NCBI RefSeq assembly: GCF_044377035.1
Contig: NZ_JBILJW010000001.1
Coordinates: 1 to 64,000, forward strand
Length of the DNA stretch: 64,000 nucleotides
Source of the DNA: Silanimonas sp044377035
GTDB taxonomy: Bacteria > Pseudomonadota > Gammaproteobacteria > Xanthomonadales > Xanthomonadaceae
Reading direction: 5' to 3'
Shown here in pieces: positions 1 to 7,899 of the stretch. Below the pieces are notes generated by a model. The model searched no databases and had not been told where the DNA came from. It was given only the letters and a program-made list of their open reading frames with translations. Each line of letters begins with the position of its first letter. Within the stretch, counting starts at the first letter, position 1. The translations under genes were made by a program, and so were the position numbers.

Positions 1-930
1 GGCATGTTCCAGGCCAAGCTGCAGGCGGCGGAGGCGGGTACGCCGGTGAAGGTCAGCGCGACCAAGGCCGATGGCGGCGTTGCCACGCTCGAGTTCACGC
101 TGATGACGGCAGGCGGTGGCTCGGCCCTCGCCGCGGCCGAGACTGCATCGCCCAGCGCCGCGCTGGGACGCTACTACGCGGTGGTCATCGGCAACGACCG
201 CTACGGCAACCCCGATTACCCGGACCTCCGCAGCGCGGCCAAGGACGCGACGGCGGTGGCTCGGTTGCTGGAGGAGCGCTACGGCTTCGAGACGCGGCTG
301 CTGCTGAACGCCTCGCGGCTCGAGACCCTCACCGCCCTCGACGCCCTGCGCAAGACGCTTGGCGAGAACGACAACCTGCTCATCTACTACGCTGGCCATG
401 GCGAGCTTTCCGATTCCGGCGAGGGCCACTGGGTGCCGGTGGATGGCCTATCCGGCCGTTCGGAGTCGTGGATCTCGAACCGCGCGCTGAGCGAAGTGCT
501 CGACACGCTGCCCGCCAAGCGCGTGCTGGTGGTGGCCGACTCCTGCTACTCCGGCACGATGACGCGTGTCTCAGTGCCGATCGCCGACGCCAGCCTCGAT
601 GCCGCCGGGCTCGGCCGTTGGCTGCGCGAAGCCACCGCCGGGCGATCCCGCCTCGCGCTGACCTCGGGGGGCGTCCAGCCGGTGCCGGACACGGGCCCGA
701 GCGGGCACAGCTATTTCGCCCGCGCCTTCCTCAACGTGCTCGAGGACAACCGCGGCGTGCTCGAGGCGACGCGGCTTTTCCAGGACGTTTCGGCCTCGCT
801 CGCGCTGTCCACGCTGGATGCCAGTGTGGTTCAGGACCCCCAGTTCGCTCCGATCCGCTTCGCGGGCCATCAGAGCGGCACCTTCGTCCTGCAGGCGCGG
901 GGCGCGGGCACGTCGGCGGGCGGGCGCTGA
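1..930 (+). CDS. Caspase-like (peptidase C14) family protein, 5' truncated
   Basis: The reading frame is open to the left edge, so the true start probably lies outside the window; the first in-window ATG is at base 4. Counting from it, a probable beta-rich segment (about residues 1-45) leads into a caspase fold at about 56-300. The catalytic dyad is clear: His132 in YYAGHG and Cys181 in DSCYSG, with the usual YAVVIGNDRY opening strand. Proteins of this kind (metacaspase/orthocaspase relatives) cut proteins after specific residues, usually basic ones in bacteria. Substrate and cell location cannot be told without the N-terminus. No partner gene is visible on the right, where an unrelated tRNA follows. 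The family call is confident; the role is unknown. Confidence 0.85.
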   Translation, partial: GMFQAKLQAAEAGTPVKVSATKADGGVATLEFTLMTAGGGSALAAAETASPSAALGRYYAVVIGNDRYGNPDYPDLRSAAKDATAVARLLEERYGFETRLLLNASRLETLTALDALRKTLGENDNLLIYYAGHGELSDSGEGHWVPVDGLSGRSESWISNRALSEVLDTLPAKRVLVVADSCYSGTMTRVSVPIADASLDAAGLGRWLREATAGRSRLALTSGGVQPVPDTGPSGHSYFARAFLNVLEDNRGVLEATRLFQDVSASLALSTLDASVVQDPQFAPIRFAGHQSGTFVLQARGAGTSAGGR

Positions 931-1029
931 GACTTGCGGCCCGTGGCTGCAGGGCTGGCGCGAGGCGAGGGGAGGCTGTAAGATGCGCGGCTCGATCAGC
1001 CGCTGCACCATCGCGGCCGAGAGACCACC

Positions 1030-1120
<91 letters not shown>

Positions 1121-1127
1121 GATCAGG

Positions 1128-1160
1128 AAAGGCGCCCTTTGCGGGGCGCCTTTCGTTTTT
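1128..1160 (+). terminator. Rho-independent terminator of tRNA-Ser(CGA)
   Basis: A 9-bp perfect stem AAAGGCGCC/GGCGCCTTT (1128-1136 with 1145-1153) is followed by CGTTTTT. It ends transcription of the tRNA and stops only 7 bases before the start codon of the next gene. Confidence 0.9.
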
Positions 1161-1167
1161 CCGCGCC

Positions 1168-2352
1168 ATGAACGACCGCCGCCTCCCCGCCCTGACCGGA
1201 CTCCGCGGACTCGCCGCGCTATGGGTCCTCGTCTTCCACGCCTGGGCCCTGTCGGGTGCCGCCGGGGCTGGGCTGCCCGCACCGATGACGGCACTGCTGG
1301 GCGCGGGATGGCTCGGCGTCGACGTGTTCTTCGTGCTGTCGGGGTTCCTGTTGGCCCGCGGGCTCGGGGATGAACTCGCGGATGGCGAACAGCGCCCCGA
1401 CTGGACTGCATTCGCGCTGATGCGCGTGGCGCGCATCCTTCCCGCCTACTACCTCCAGTTGGCCGTGTTCGCCCTGCCGGCGAGCGCCATTGTTCTCACG
1501 CCCGCCATCGCGTGGGCGCCGGCCTCGGTCGGCGAGACGCTGGCCCATCTCGGGCTGTGGTTCAACGCGTGGCCTTGGATGCCGGCGCACCTTGGGCCGT
1601 GGTGGAGCCTGCCCGTGGAAGCGGGCTTCTATGCGGTCCTGCCGTTGCTCTGGTGGGCATGGGCGACATCGCGGCGGATGCTCGGGCTGCTGCTCGGCGC
1701 GGCGATCCTCGCAGTGGCATGGCGCTTCGCGATGCATGACGTCGCCGGCATCGAGCAACGCATCGCCTGGTCGGAGCATCTGCCGGGTCGGCTGGTGCAG
1801 TTCGTCGCGGGCATGGCCCTGGCGTGGTGGACCGTTCGCGGCGAGCGCGAGGGCCGCTGCCGCGACACCCGCGAACTGCCCGCAGAAGAACCATGGCGCC
1901 TGCCGGCGGATGCCCTGGCCCTGCTGGCCTTCGCCCTGCTGGTCCTGCTGCCACAACTCGGCGGCGATCGAGCGTACGTCGGCATCATCGATGCGCGGCC
2001 CTGGACCTGGTTCTGGCCCTTGCTCACCGCCGCGCCGGTCGCAGTGCTGCTGCTGGCGCTGGTGCGTGGCCCGCAGGGTCGGGTCGCGCGCGTGCTGGGC
2101 AGCGCGCCGCTGGTCGCGCTGGGCACGGTCAGTTTCGGCCTCTACCTGTGGCACTACCCGGTGCAGTGGGCGCTGCGCGCGGCCCTCGGCGGCTACGTCC
2201 CGCCGACCTGGGGTTTGGCGGGTTACGTCGTCGCCAGCCTGCTCGTCTCGCTGGCCGTCGCGGCCCTGTCCTGGTGGGCCATCGAGCGCCCCGTCCTCGC
2301 CGCCGCCCGACGCTGGCGGGAGCGCCGCCGCGTTAAACTGCGCGCCCCGTGA
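1168..2352 (+). CDS. Acyltransferase 3 family membrane protein
   Basis: A 394-residue multi-spanning inner-membrane protein with about ten hydrophobic segments. The N-terminus carries the acyltransferase-3 signature LPALTGLRGLAALWVLVFHAW (the conserved FHA histidine is near residue 25), followed by DVFFVLSGFLL at about 51-61. Members move acyl groups such as acetyl from the cytoplasm onto sugars of O-antigen, exopolysaccharide or peptidoglycan; the acceptor here is unknown. The start is fixed by family alignment, since the signature begins within eight residues. No Shine-Dalgarno is evident because the start codon lies 7 bases after the tRNA terminator. It precedes lipopolysaccharide-core genes, so a surface sugar is a reasonable guess. 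Confidence 0.85.
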   Translation: MNDRRLPALTGLRGLAALWVLVFHAWALSGAAGAGLPAPMTALLGAGWLGVDVFFVLSGFLLARGLGDELADGEQRPDWTAFALMRVARILPAYYLQLAVFALPASAIVLTPAIAWAPASVGETLAHLGLWFNAWPWMPAHLGPWWSLPVEAGFYAVLPLLWWAWATSRRMLGLLLGAAILAVAWRFAMHDVAGIEQRIAWSEHLPGRLVQFVAGMALAWWTVRGEREGRCRDTRELPAEEPWRLPADALALLAFALLVLLPQLGGDRAYVGIIDARPWTWFWPLLTAAPVAVLLLALVRGPQGRVARVLGSAPLVALGTVSFGLYLWHYPVQWALRAALGGYVPPTWGLAGYVVASLLVSLAVAALSWWAIERPVLAAARRWRERRRVKLRAP

Positions 2353-2366
2353 ATGGAGTACTCCCG

Positions 2367-2777
2367 ATGTCCGAGATCAGCGTGCCGGTGTCGTTCGGCG
2401 AACTGCTCGACAAGATCGCCATCCTCGAGATCAAGTCCGAGCGGATCCGCGACGAGGCGAAGCTGGTCAACATCCGCCGCGAGCTCGACGCGCTGCGCGC
2501 GACTTGGGCGGCGCATCCGGCGTCGCGGGTCGACATCGCCGCGCTCCTCGTGGCCCTGAAAGCGGTCAACGAGCGCCTTTGGGTGATCGAGGACGACATC
2601 CGCATCAAGGAGAAGGCGCAGGCCTTCGACCAGGAGTTCATCCGCCTTGCCCGCGCCGTCTACTTCGAGAACGACGAGCGCGCCAAGGTGAAGAAGGACA
2701 TCAACCTCGCGCTCGGCTCGACGTATGTCGAGGAGAAGAGCTACGAGGACTACAAGGTGCCCGGCGCCGCGCGCTGA
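2367..2777 (+). CDS. DUF6165 family protein
   Basis: A 136-residue soluble, mostly helical, charged protein. The start is the ATG giving MSEISVPVS, preceded by GGAG at a suitable distance; an in-frame GTG 18 bases upstream is less likely. Motifs such as FGELLDKIAILEIKSERI and a lysine/glutamate-rich C-terminus match what I know as DUF6165. In my recollection such proteins often lie beside family 9 glycosyltransferase genes, as here. The biochemical function is unknown; a structural or accessory role in surface glycan assembly is inference. Its stop codon abuts the convergent glycosyltransferase stop (TGATCA). Confidence 0.7.
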   Translation: MSEISVPVSFGELLDKIAILEIKSERIRDEAKLVNIRRELDALRATWAAHPASRVDIAALLVALKAVNERLWVIEDDIRIKEKAQAFDQEFIRLARAVYFENDERAKVKKDINLALGSTYVEEKSYEDYKVPGAAR

Positions 2778-3824
2778 TCAGCGCCCGAGGTCGGCAGCGC
2801 AGGCCTCGAAACGCTCGATGACCTCGTCAATGCCGATGAGGTCCATCGCCCCTTCGAACTCGACGCGCTTGCCCCAGGGCAGCGCCGTGGCGGGCTTGCG
2901 CAGGAAGCGCTCCGCCGCCTCGGCATAACGGTTCGGCGACCAGCGGCGATCCGAGTACGGGCCACTGCGCTCGGCATCGGTGCAGGCGTGCAGTGCGATG
3001 ACGCGGCAGCCCATCGCATTCGCCATGTGCACCGGCCCGGAATCGGGGCCGAGCAGGATCGAGGCGCGCCCGCAAAGTGCGAGGAAGCGCTTGAACGTGT
3101 CCTTGCCGATAAGGTCGATGACGCGCTCGCGTCCGGGCATGGCCTCGAGGATGGCATCGCCGACCGCGCGCTCCAGTGCGCTCGGCCCGCCACACAGCAC
3201 CACGCGCCAGCCGCGCAACAGCGCCTGGGAGGCGACCGCGGCGTAGCGCTCCGCTCGCCAGTTGCGCAGGCGATGGCTCGAGCAGGGCGAAACCAGCAGC
3301 GTGGGCGTCTCGCCCGGAAGCTGCGTCGAAGCCCAGTCGTGCGCCTCGTCCGGCACCGGCAGCCGCCATTCGACGCGGTCCTGCGGGCATCCCAGCGCTT
3401 CCGCGAACTGCCCGAAGGCATCCAGAACATGGTGCCCGCCGGGGGTGATCCGCTCGTTGATGACGAATCCGTGGCCTTCCTTGCTGCGCGCGGCGTCGTA
3501 GCCGATGCGGCGGTCCGCGCGCACCAGCGTGGAGAGCGCGTTCGCGCGGAACGCGAGCTGCATCTGCAGCAGGGCATCGAAGCGCTGCCCGGCCAGCGTC
3601 GCGCGCAGTTGCTTGATGCCCGCCCATCCCGACTTCTTGTCGTAGACCACGAACTCGACGCCCTCCAGGCCCTTCAGCATCGCCGCCTCGGCCTTGCCGA
3701 TGATCCAGGTGATCGCGATGTCAGGGCTGTGGCGCTGCAGCGTGCGGACCACGGGGACGACGTGCGTGGCGTCGCCGAGTGCGGAGAGCCGCAGGATGCA
3801 GACGGAAGCGGGCGGAGAGGGCAC
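2778..3824 (-). CDS. Glycosyltransferase family 9 (heptosyltransferase-like)
   Basis: A 348-residue cytoplasmic GT-B fold transferase. The N-terminal VCILRLSALGDATH matches the RLSALGDV signature of heptosyltransferases, and the C-terminal half has SPCSSHRLRNW and LLGPDSGPVHMA, the nucleotide-sugar binding motif. The likely role is adding a sugar to the lipopolysaccharide inner core from an activated donor. The chosen start is a GTG 13 codons before the RLSALGD motif with an AAGG upstream; no ATG fits. It is divergent from the Kdo kinase gene across 27 bp, so the two share a promoter region. The donor sugar is uncertain: Xanthomonas-type cores are reported to lack heptose, so the product may not be a heptosyl core. 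Confidence 0.82.
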   Translation of the reverse strand: MPSPPASVCILRLSALGDATHVVPVVRTLQRHSPDIAITWIIGKAEAAMLKGLEGVEFVVYDKKSGWAGIKQLRATLAGQRFDALLQMQLAFRANALSTLVRADRRIGYDAARSKEGHGFVINERITPGGHHVLDAFGQFAEALGCPQDRVEWRLPVPDEAHDWASTQLPGETPTLLVSPCSSHRLRNWRAERYAAVASQALLRGWRVVLCGGPSALERAVGDAILEAMPGRERVIDLIGKDTFKRFLALCGRASILLGPDSGPVHMANAMGCRVIALHACTDAERSGPYSDRRWSPNRYAEAAERFLRKPATALPWGKRVEFEGAMDLIGIDEVIERFEACAADLGR

Positions 3825-3851
3825 GGGAAGGGCCTTGCTAGACTGCCGCGG

Positions 3852-4586
3852 ATGATAGCGTCCACACCCGCCAACGATCGTTCGCCCCACCTGCACGCCG
3901 CGGCGGCATGGCGCGACCGTGCACGGGCCGAGTGGTTCGATGTGTCGCGCTATGGTGCGAACGCCCTGCCGATCGGCGTGGGTGGCCGCGGCGACGCCTG
4001 GTACGTCGAAGGGCCGTTCGGCGCTGGCGTGCTGCGCCATTACCGTCGCGGCGGCCTGATGGCGCGACTCAGCACGCGGCATTACCTGTGGCTCGGCGCA
4101 CGGCACGCGCGCTGCGTGCGCGAGGTTGATTTGCTCGAGGCCCTGGTGGCCGCGGGCTTGCCCGTGCCGGCGCCCATCGCGGGCGTGTGGTGGCGCGACG
4201 GCTTGCTCTATCGTGCAGCGCTGTTGATGGCGCGCGTGCCGGTGCGCGCCGACCTGATGAGCCTCGTGCACGACGATGTCGCAAGGGCGCCGTGGGAGGC
4301 CGTGGGCGCCACGTTGGCCCGGTTCCACCGGTTCGGTGCGCACCATCCCGATCTCAATGCGCGCAACGTCCTGCAGAGGACCGACGGGGGCATCACGCTG
4401 ATCGACTGGGACCGTGGCACGGCGGGCCACGCGCCGGGGCGCTGGTGCGACGACGAAATCGCTCGCTTGGAACGTTCGCTGCTGAAGTACCGCCGGCACG
4501 TGACGCCCGCGCAGATGGGTGAGGGCATGGCGCGATTGCGCGCGGCGTGGCGCGAAGCGATGGCCTCGGACGGAGCGGCGCGATGA
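3852..4586 (+). CDS. kdkA: 3-deoxy-D-manno-octulosonic acid (Kdo) kinase
   Basis: A 244-residue kinase of the eukaryotic-like WaaP/KdkA class that phosphorylates O-4 of Kdo on lipid A-Kdo at the inner face of the cytoplasmic membrane. The kinase signature is plain: HHPDLNARNVL (His165, Asp167, Asn172) and LIDWDRG with metal-binding Asp185. Length matches the family (about 240-250). The start is the ATG of MIASTPAND just downstream of the divergent glycosyltransferase start. It overlaps the next gene by ATGA, so the two are probably translationally coupled. Confidence 0.88.
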   Translation: MIASTPANDRSPHLHAAAAWRDRARAEWFDVSRYGANALPIGVGGRGDAWYVEGPFGAGVLRHYRRGGLMARLSTRHYLWLGARHARCVREVDLLEALVAAGLPVPAPIAGVWWRDGLLYRAALLMARVPVRADLMSLVHDDVARAPWEAVGATLARFHRFGAHHPDLNARNVLQRTDGGITLIDWDRGTAGHAPGRWCDDEIARLERSLLKYRRHVTPAQMGEGMARLRAAWREAMASDGAAR

Positions 4587-5344
4587 CGTGGACCCTCCAC
4601 CTGCTGGGCGTGGGCAATGCCGGGGCGGCACCCGTGCTCGGCGCGGCCTCCGCGGTCATCGAACGCGATGGTGCGCCCCTGCTGATGATCGACTGCGGGC
4701 AAGAAGCGCTGAGCGCCTTCCTCGCCACCTACGGTCGTTTGCCCGAGGCGCTGTTCATCACCCACGTGCACATGGACCACGTTGCCGGCCTCGAGCGGCT
4801 GTTCTATTCGGCGTATTTCGATCCCGCCCTGCGCGGCCGGGTGCGGCTGTACGTGCCGGCACCCGTGGTGCCGCACCTGCAGAAGCGGCTCGCGGACTAT
4901 CCCGGCGTGCTCGCCGAAGGCGGCGCGAATTTCTGGGATGCGTTCCAGCTGGTGCCGGTGAGCGATTCGTTCTGGCATGGTGGCTGGCGATTCGACGTCT
5001 TCCCCGTTCGCCACCATCGCCCGGACTCCGCCTTCGGCCTGCGCCTGCGCGGCAGCGTGGTGTGGACCGGTGACACGCGGCCGATTCCCGAGGTGTTGGC
5101 CGCGGTGGCCGATGACCGCGAGTTGATCGCGCACGACTGCGGGCTGCACGGCAATCCTTCGCATTCGGGACTGGACGACCTGGAACGCGACTACCCGCGC
5201 GAGTTGCTCGCTCGTTGCGTGCTTTACCACTACGCCAGCGACGCCGACGGCGAGGCCATGCGAGCGCGCGGCCACCGGGTGGCGAGGGCGGGGGAGCGGG
5301 TAGCGCTGCAGGCGCCGACGGCCGAGAGCGTATCGAGCCGCTGA
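4583..5344 (+). CDS. Metallo-beta-lactamase fold hydrolase (ribonuclease Z-like class)
   Basis: A 253-residue soluble enzyme with a two-metal site: THVHMDHVAG gives the HxHxDH motif (about residues 57-62), and further histidines and aspartates appear in RHHRPDS, TGDTR and the C-terminal YHYA. The N-terminal LLGVGNAGA resembles the RNase Z/phosphodiesterase branch. Substrates in this branch range from tRNA 3' ends to cyclic nucleotides, so no substrate can be assigned. It starts inside the stop codon of the Kdo kinase gene (ATGA). Downstream lies the convergent SRP RNA. Confidence 0.75.
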   Translation: MTWTLHLLGVGNAGAAPVLGAASAVIERDGAPLLMIDCGQEALSAFLATYGRLPEALFITHVHMDHVAGLERLFYSAYFDPALRGRVRLYVPAPVVPHLQKRLADYPGVLAEGGANFWDAFQLVPVSDSFWHGGWRFDVFPVRHHRPDSAFGLRLRGSVVWTGDTRPIPEVLAAVADDRELIAHDCGLHGNPSHSGLDDLERDYPRELLARCVLYHYASDADGEAMRARGHRVARAGERVALQAPTAESVSSR

Positions 5345-5386
5345 AAGCGGGCGGCGAAACGCCGAAATCCGGCACCTTGGAAGGGT

Positions 5387-5496
5387 GACGGCCCCGCCAG
5401 CGTGACTCCGGCACCCGAATCAGCCGATACCGTTGCTCCCTTCCGGGCCTGGCGGGGTTTTCGGCCTATCGTCGCGGAGGCGCCAACGGGGCCGCC
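5387..5496 (-). ncRNA. ffs: Signal recognition particle 4.5S RNA (small bacterial type)
   Basis: On the minus strand the apical domain is unmistakable: CAGGCCCGGAAGGGAGCAAC contains the GGAA tetraloop and the conserved internal-loop bases that bind Ffh and FtsY. The two ends pair as GGCGGCCCC with GGGGCCGTC (one G-U pair), giving an RNA of about 110 nt, like the enterobacterial 114-nt 4.5S RNA. Exact ends are estimated from the pairing. It lies 29 bp after tRNA-Ser(GGA) in the same direction, leaving no room for its own promoter outside the tRNA gene, so co-transcription is likely. A weak hairpin (CGGCG-TTT-CGCCG) follows but has no clear U tract. Confidence 0.93.
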
Positions 5497-5525
5497 ATAG
5501 AGGGTTCCGCTCAACAGCCTCGAAG

Positions 5526-5618
5526 TGGCGGACAGGGCGGGATTCGAACCCGCGAAGCGGGGTTTAGCCGCTTACACACTTTCCAGGCGTGCTCCTTCAA
5601 CCGCTCGGACACCTGTCC
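5526..5618 (-). tRNA. tRNA-Ser (anticodon GGA)
   Basis: The minus-strand acceptor stem GGACAGG/CCTGTCC carries a G discriminator and an encoded CCA at 5526-5528. The anticodon loop CTGGAAA (5586-5580) holds GGA, reading UCC and UCU. A long variable arm with an extra stem (about 5570-5540) and the T loop GTTCGAATC confirm a class II serine tRNA. It lies just upstream of the 4.5S RNA in the same orientation. Confidence 0.97.
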
Positions 5619-5672
5619 ACGCTCGTGCTGCACTCCCTTGGGCGGCCTCCGGCCGGCCTCAGGGAGCCGCGG

Positions 5673-5701
5673 ATCATACCGGCCGGGCGGCGAGGGCACA
5701 A
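5673..5701 (-). promoter_or_regulatory. Sigma-70 promoter for tRNA-Ser(GGA) and 4.5S RNA
   Basis: On the minus strand TTGTGC (5701-5696) and TATGAT (5678-5673) are separated by 17 bases, a good sigma-70 match. Transcription would begin near 5666, about 48 bases before the mature tRNA 5' end. Confidence 0.65.
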
Positions 5702-5771
5702 ATGAACGGGGATCCGCGTGGCGCCCGGGCGGCCCGGTTGGCACAATGCCCGTCGGTTTCCGGGGTGCGGC

Positions 5772-7532
5772 ATGGCCTATCTCGTTCTTGCTCGAAAGTG
5801 GCGTCCGAAGCGCTTCGCCGAACTCGTCGGGCAGGAGCACGTCGTCCGTGCCCTGTCGAACGCGCTCGAATCCGGTCGCGTCCACCATGCCTTCCTGTTC
5901 ACCGGCACCCGCGGTGTCGGCAAGACCACCATTTCGCGCATCTTCGCCAAGTCGCTGAACTGCGAGCGTGGCAGCGGCGCCGATCCCTGCGGTGTCTGCA
6001 ATGTCTGCGTCGATGTCGATGCCGGCCGGTTCGTGGATCTCATCGAGATCGACGCCGCCAGCCACACCGGCGTGGACGATGTCCGCGAACTGATCGACAA
6101 CGCCCAGTACCTGCCATCGCGCGGCCGGGTGAAGGTCTACCTGATCGACGAAGTCCACATGCTGTCGAAGAGTGCGTTCAACGCGCTGCTCAAGACGCTG
6201 GAGGAGCCGCCGGAACACGTGAAGTTCCTGCTCGCCACGACCGACCCGCAGAAGCTGCCGGTCACGGTGTTGAGCCGCTGCCTGCAGTTCAACCTGCGAC
6301 GGCTGGAGCAGGAGCAGATCCACGGCCAAATGCGCCGCATCGTCGATGCCGAGGGCATTCCCGCCGACGAGCCGGCACTGGCGCTGCTCGCTCGCGGAGC
6401 GGACGGTTCGATGCGCGATGGCCTGTCGCTGCTCGACCAGGCGATCGCCTACTCGGGTGGGCAACTCACCGCCGATGCCGTGCACGCGATGCTCGGCACG
6501 CTCGACCACCAGGCCATCGGCGGGCTGCTGGCGGCGCTGGCCACCTTCGACGGCCCGTCGCTGCTCGCGCAGATCGAAGCGATGGCCGCCTTCTCGCCGG
6601 ATTACGCCCAGGTGCTGGACGACGTGGCTGCGGCGCTGCACGCGGTGCAAGTGAAGCAACTCGTGCCCGAAGCGGCACGCGCCGTCGACGGCGTGGACAC
6701 GGAGGCGTTGGCCACGCAGGTGCCGGCCGAACTGGTGCAGCTCTGGTTCCAGATGGCCATCAACGGCTCGCGGGATCTCGCGCTGGCGCCGACGCCGCGC
6801 GTCGGTTTCGAAATGGCGCTGCTGCGGATGCTGGCGTTCAAGCCGATGCCCGCCGGCGATGCGCCGGGGCCGCGTGGCGGCGAGCGTGCGCCGGAGGCGC
6901 TGCGGCCTTCGCCCACCGAGGCCTCGCGTAGCGTCGCGGTGCCGGTCGTCGATGCGCCAGCTCCGCGCAAGGCGCCGCCGTCGCCGTTCGCGCGCGCGGT
7001 CGAGCCCCCGCGTCCCGTGGAGCCGCCGCGCTCGCCGACCGCGTCTCCCTTCGTCGAGGCCGCCTCGATGGGCGGCAGCGCGGCGCGGATGATCGAGCGC
7101 CCTGCCGTCGAGGCGATGCCGGCGTCGGCGCCGATCGCGTCCAACGAGGACTGGTTGGGCGCCTTGCAGCGCCAGGCGCTGAGCGGCCCCGCGGGGCAGC
7201 TGGCCGCGCATGCGCGCTTCGTCAGCGGCGACGCCGACAGCCTCACGCTCGCGCTGCTGCCGGAAGGCGAGGCGATGAAGTCCGACATCAGCGTCCGCCG
7301 CCTCGCCGAGGGGCTTGCCCCGCTGTTCGGGCGGCCGCCGCAGCTGCGCTTCGTCGATGCGCCGCGCGGCGAGACTGCCGGCGTCGAGACGCTGTTCGAC
7401 CGCCAGCAGCGGCAGAAATCCGAGCGCCAGCAGGATGCCGAGGCGCGTTTCCTTTCCGATCCCGTCGTGAAGCAGCTGATGGCGCAGGGCGCCAAGCTCG
7501 TCGACGGATCCATCCGACCGATCGAGGAGTAA
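5772..7532 (+). CDS. dnaX: DNA polymerase III subunits gamma and tau
   Basis: The 586-residue clamp-loader ATPase that opens and loads the sliding clamp, and through its tau C-terminus links the polymerase cores to the helicase. The AAA+ domain shows Walker A GTRGVGKT (about 45-52), a zinc module with Cys64, Cys73, Cys76 and Cys79, Walker B LIDEVHMLS and the sensor segment around TTDPQKLPVT. A proline/alanine-rich linker (about 370-450) precedes a C-terminal polymerase-binding domain. The start is the ATG of MAYLVLARKW, the conserved N-terminus. I saw no A-rich slippery site of the E. coli type, so a separate gamma product is not predicted. It is followed after 3 bp by ybaB and then recR, the usual replication/recombination trio. 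Confidence 0.97.
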   Translation: MAYLVLARKWRPKRFAELVGQEHVVRALSNALESGRVHHAFLFTGTRGVGKTTISRIFAKSLNCERGSGADPCGVCNVCVDVDAGRFVDLIEIDAASHTGVDDVRELIDNAQYLPSRGRVKVYLIDEVHMLSKSAFNALLKTLEEPPEHVKFLLATTDPQKLPVTVLSRCLQFNLRRLEQEQIHGQMRRIVDAEGIPADEPALALLARGADGSMRDGLSLLDQAIAYSGGQLTADAVHAMLGTLDHQAIGGLLAALATFDGPSLLAQIEAMAAFSPDYAQVLDDVAAALHAVQVKQLVPEAARAVDGVDTEALATQVPAELVQLWFQMAINGSRDLALAPTPRVGFEMALLRMLAFKPMPAGDAPGPRGGERAPEALRPSPTEASRSVAVPVVDAPAPRKAPPSPFARAVEPPRPVEPPRSPTASPFVEAASMGGSAARMIERPAVEAMPASAPIASNEDWLGALQRQALSGPAGQLAAHARFVSGDADSLTLALLPEGEAMKSDISVRRLAEGLAPLFGRPPQLRFVDAPRGETAGVETLFDRQQRQKSERQQDAEARFLSDPVVKQLMAQGAKLVDGSIRPIEE

Positions 7533-7535
7533 GCC

Positions 7536-7865
7536 ATGTTCAAGGGCAACATCGCGCAGGCCATGCAGATGGCGCAGCGCATGCAGGACAACATGAAGAA
7601 GGCGCAGGACGAGCTCGCTTCGCTTGAAGTCACCGGCAGCGCCGGTGGCGGCCTGGTCAGCGTCACGCTGAGCGGCAAGTTCGACGCCCGCAAGGTGCAT
7701 GTCGACCCGCAGGCGCTCGGCGACGCCGAGATGCTCGAGGACCTGCTGCTGGTCGCGTTGAACGACGCGGTGGCGAAGGTGAACGAAGAATCCGGCAAAC
7801 GCATGTCGGCGGCGACCGCCGGCATGCCGATCCCGCCCGGGATGAAGGGTATGTTCGGCGCGTGA
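7536..7865 (+). CDS. ybaB: YbaB/EbfC family nucleoid-associated protein
   Basis: A 109-residue small DNA-binding protein that forms dimers with a tweezer shape and coats DNA. The N-terminal helix is rich in Met/Gln/Lys (AQMQDNMKKAQDEL-like) and leads to the beta core VTLSGKFDARKVHVDPQ, then LVALNDAVAKV and a methionine/glycine-rich tail, all typical of the family. An AGGAG sits just before the ATG. Its place between dnaX and recR is conserved across many bacteria. Confidence 0.93.
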   Translation: MFKGNIAQAMQMAQRMQDNMKKAQDELASLEVTGSAGGGLVSVTLSGKFDARKVHVDPQALGDAEMLEDLLLVALNDAVAKVNEESGKRMSAATAGMPIPPGMKGMFGA

Positions 7866-7899
7866 GCCCCAAGCGCGCGAGGACGCGGGCGGCAGGCGC

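Noticed and set aside
5738..5752. TTGGCAC resembling the -24 box of a sigma-54 promoter upstream of dnaX
   Set aside because: There is no TTGC at the required spacing, so the -12 element is missing.
5772..7532. Programmed frameshift in dnaX producing a separate gamma subunit
   Set aside because: I saw no A AAA AAG-type slippery run or suitable stimulator in the gene.
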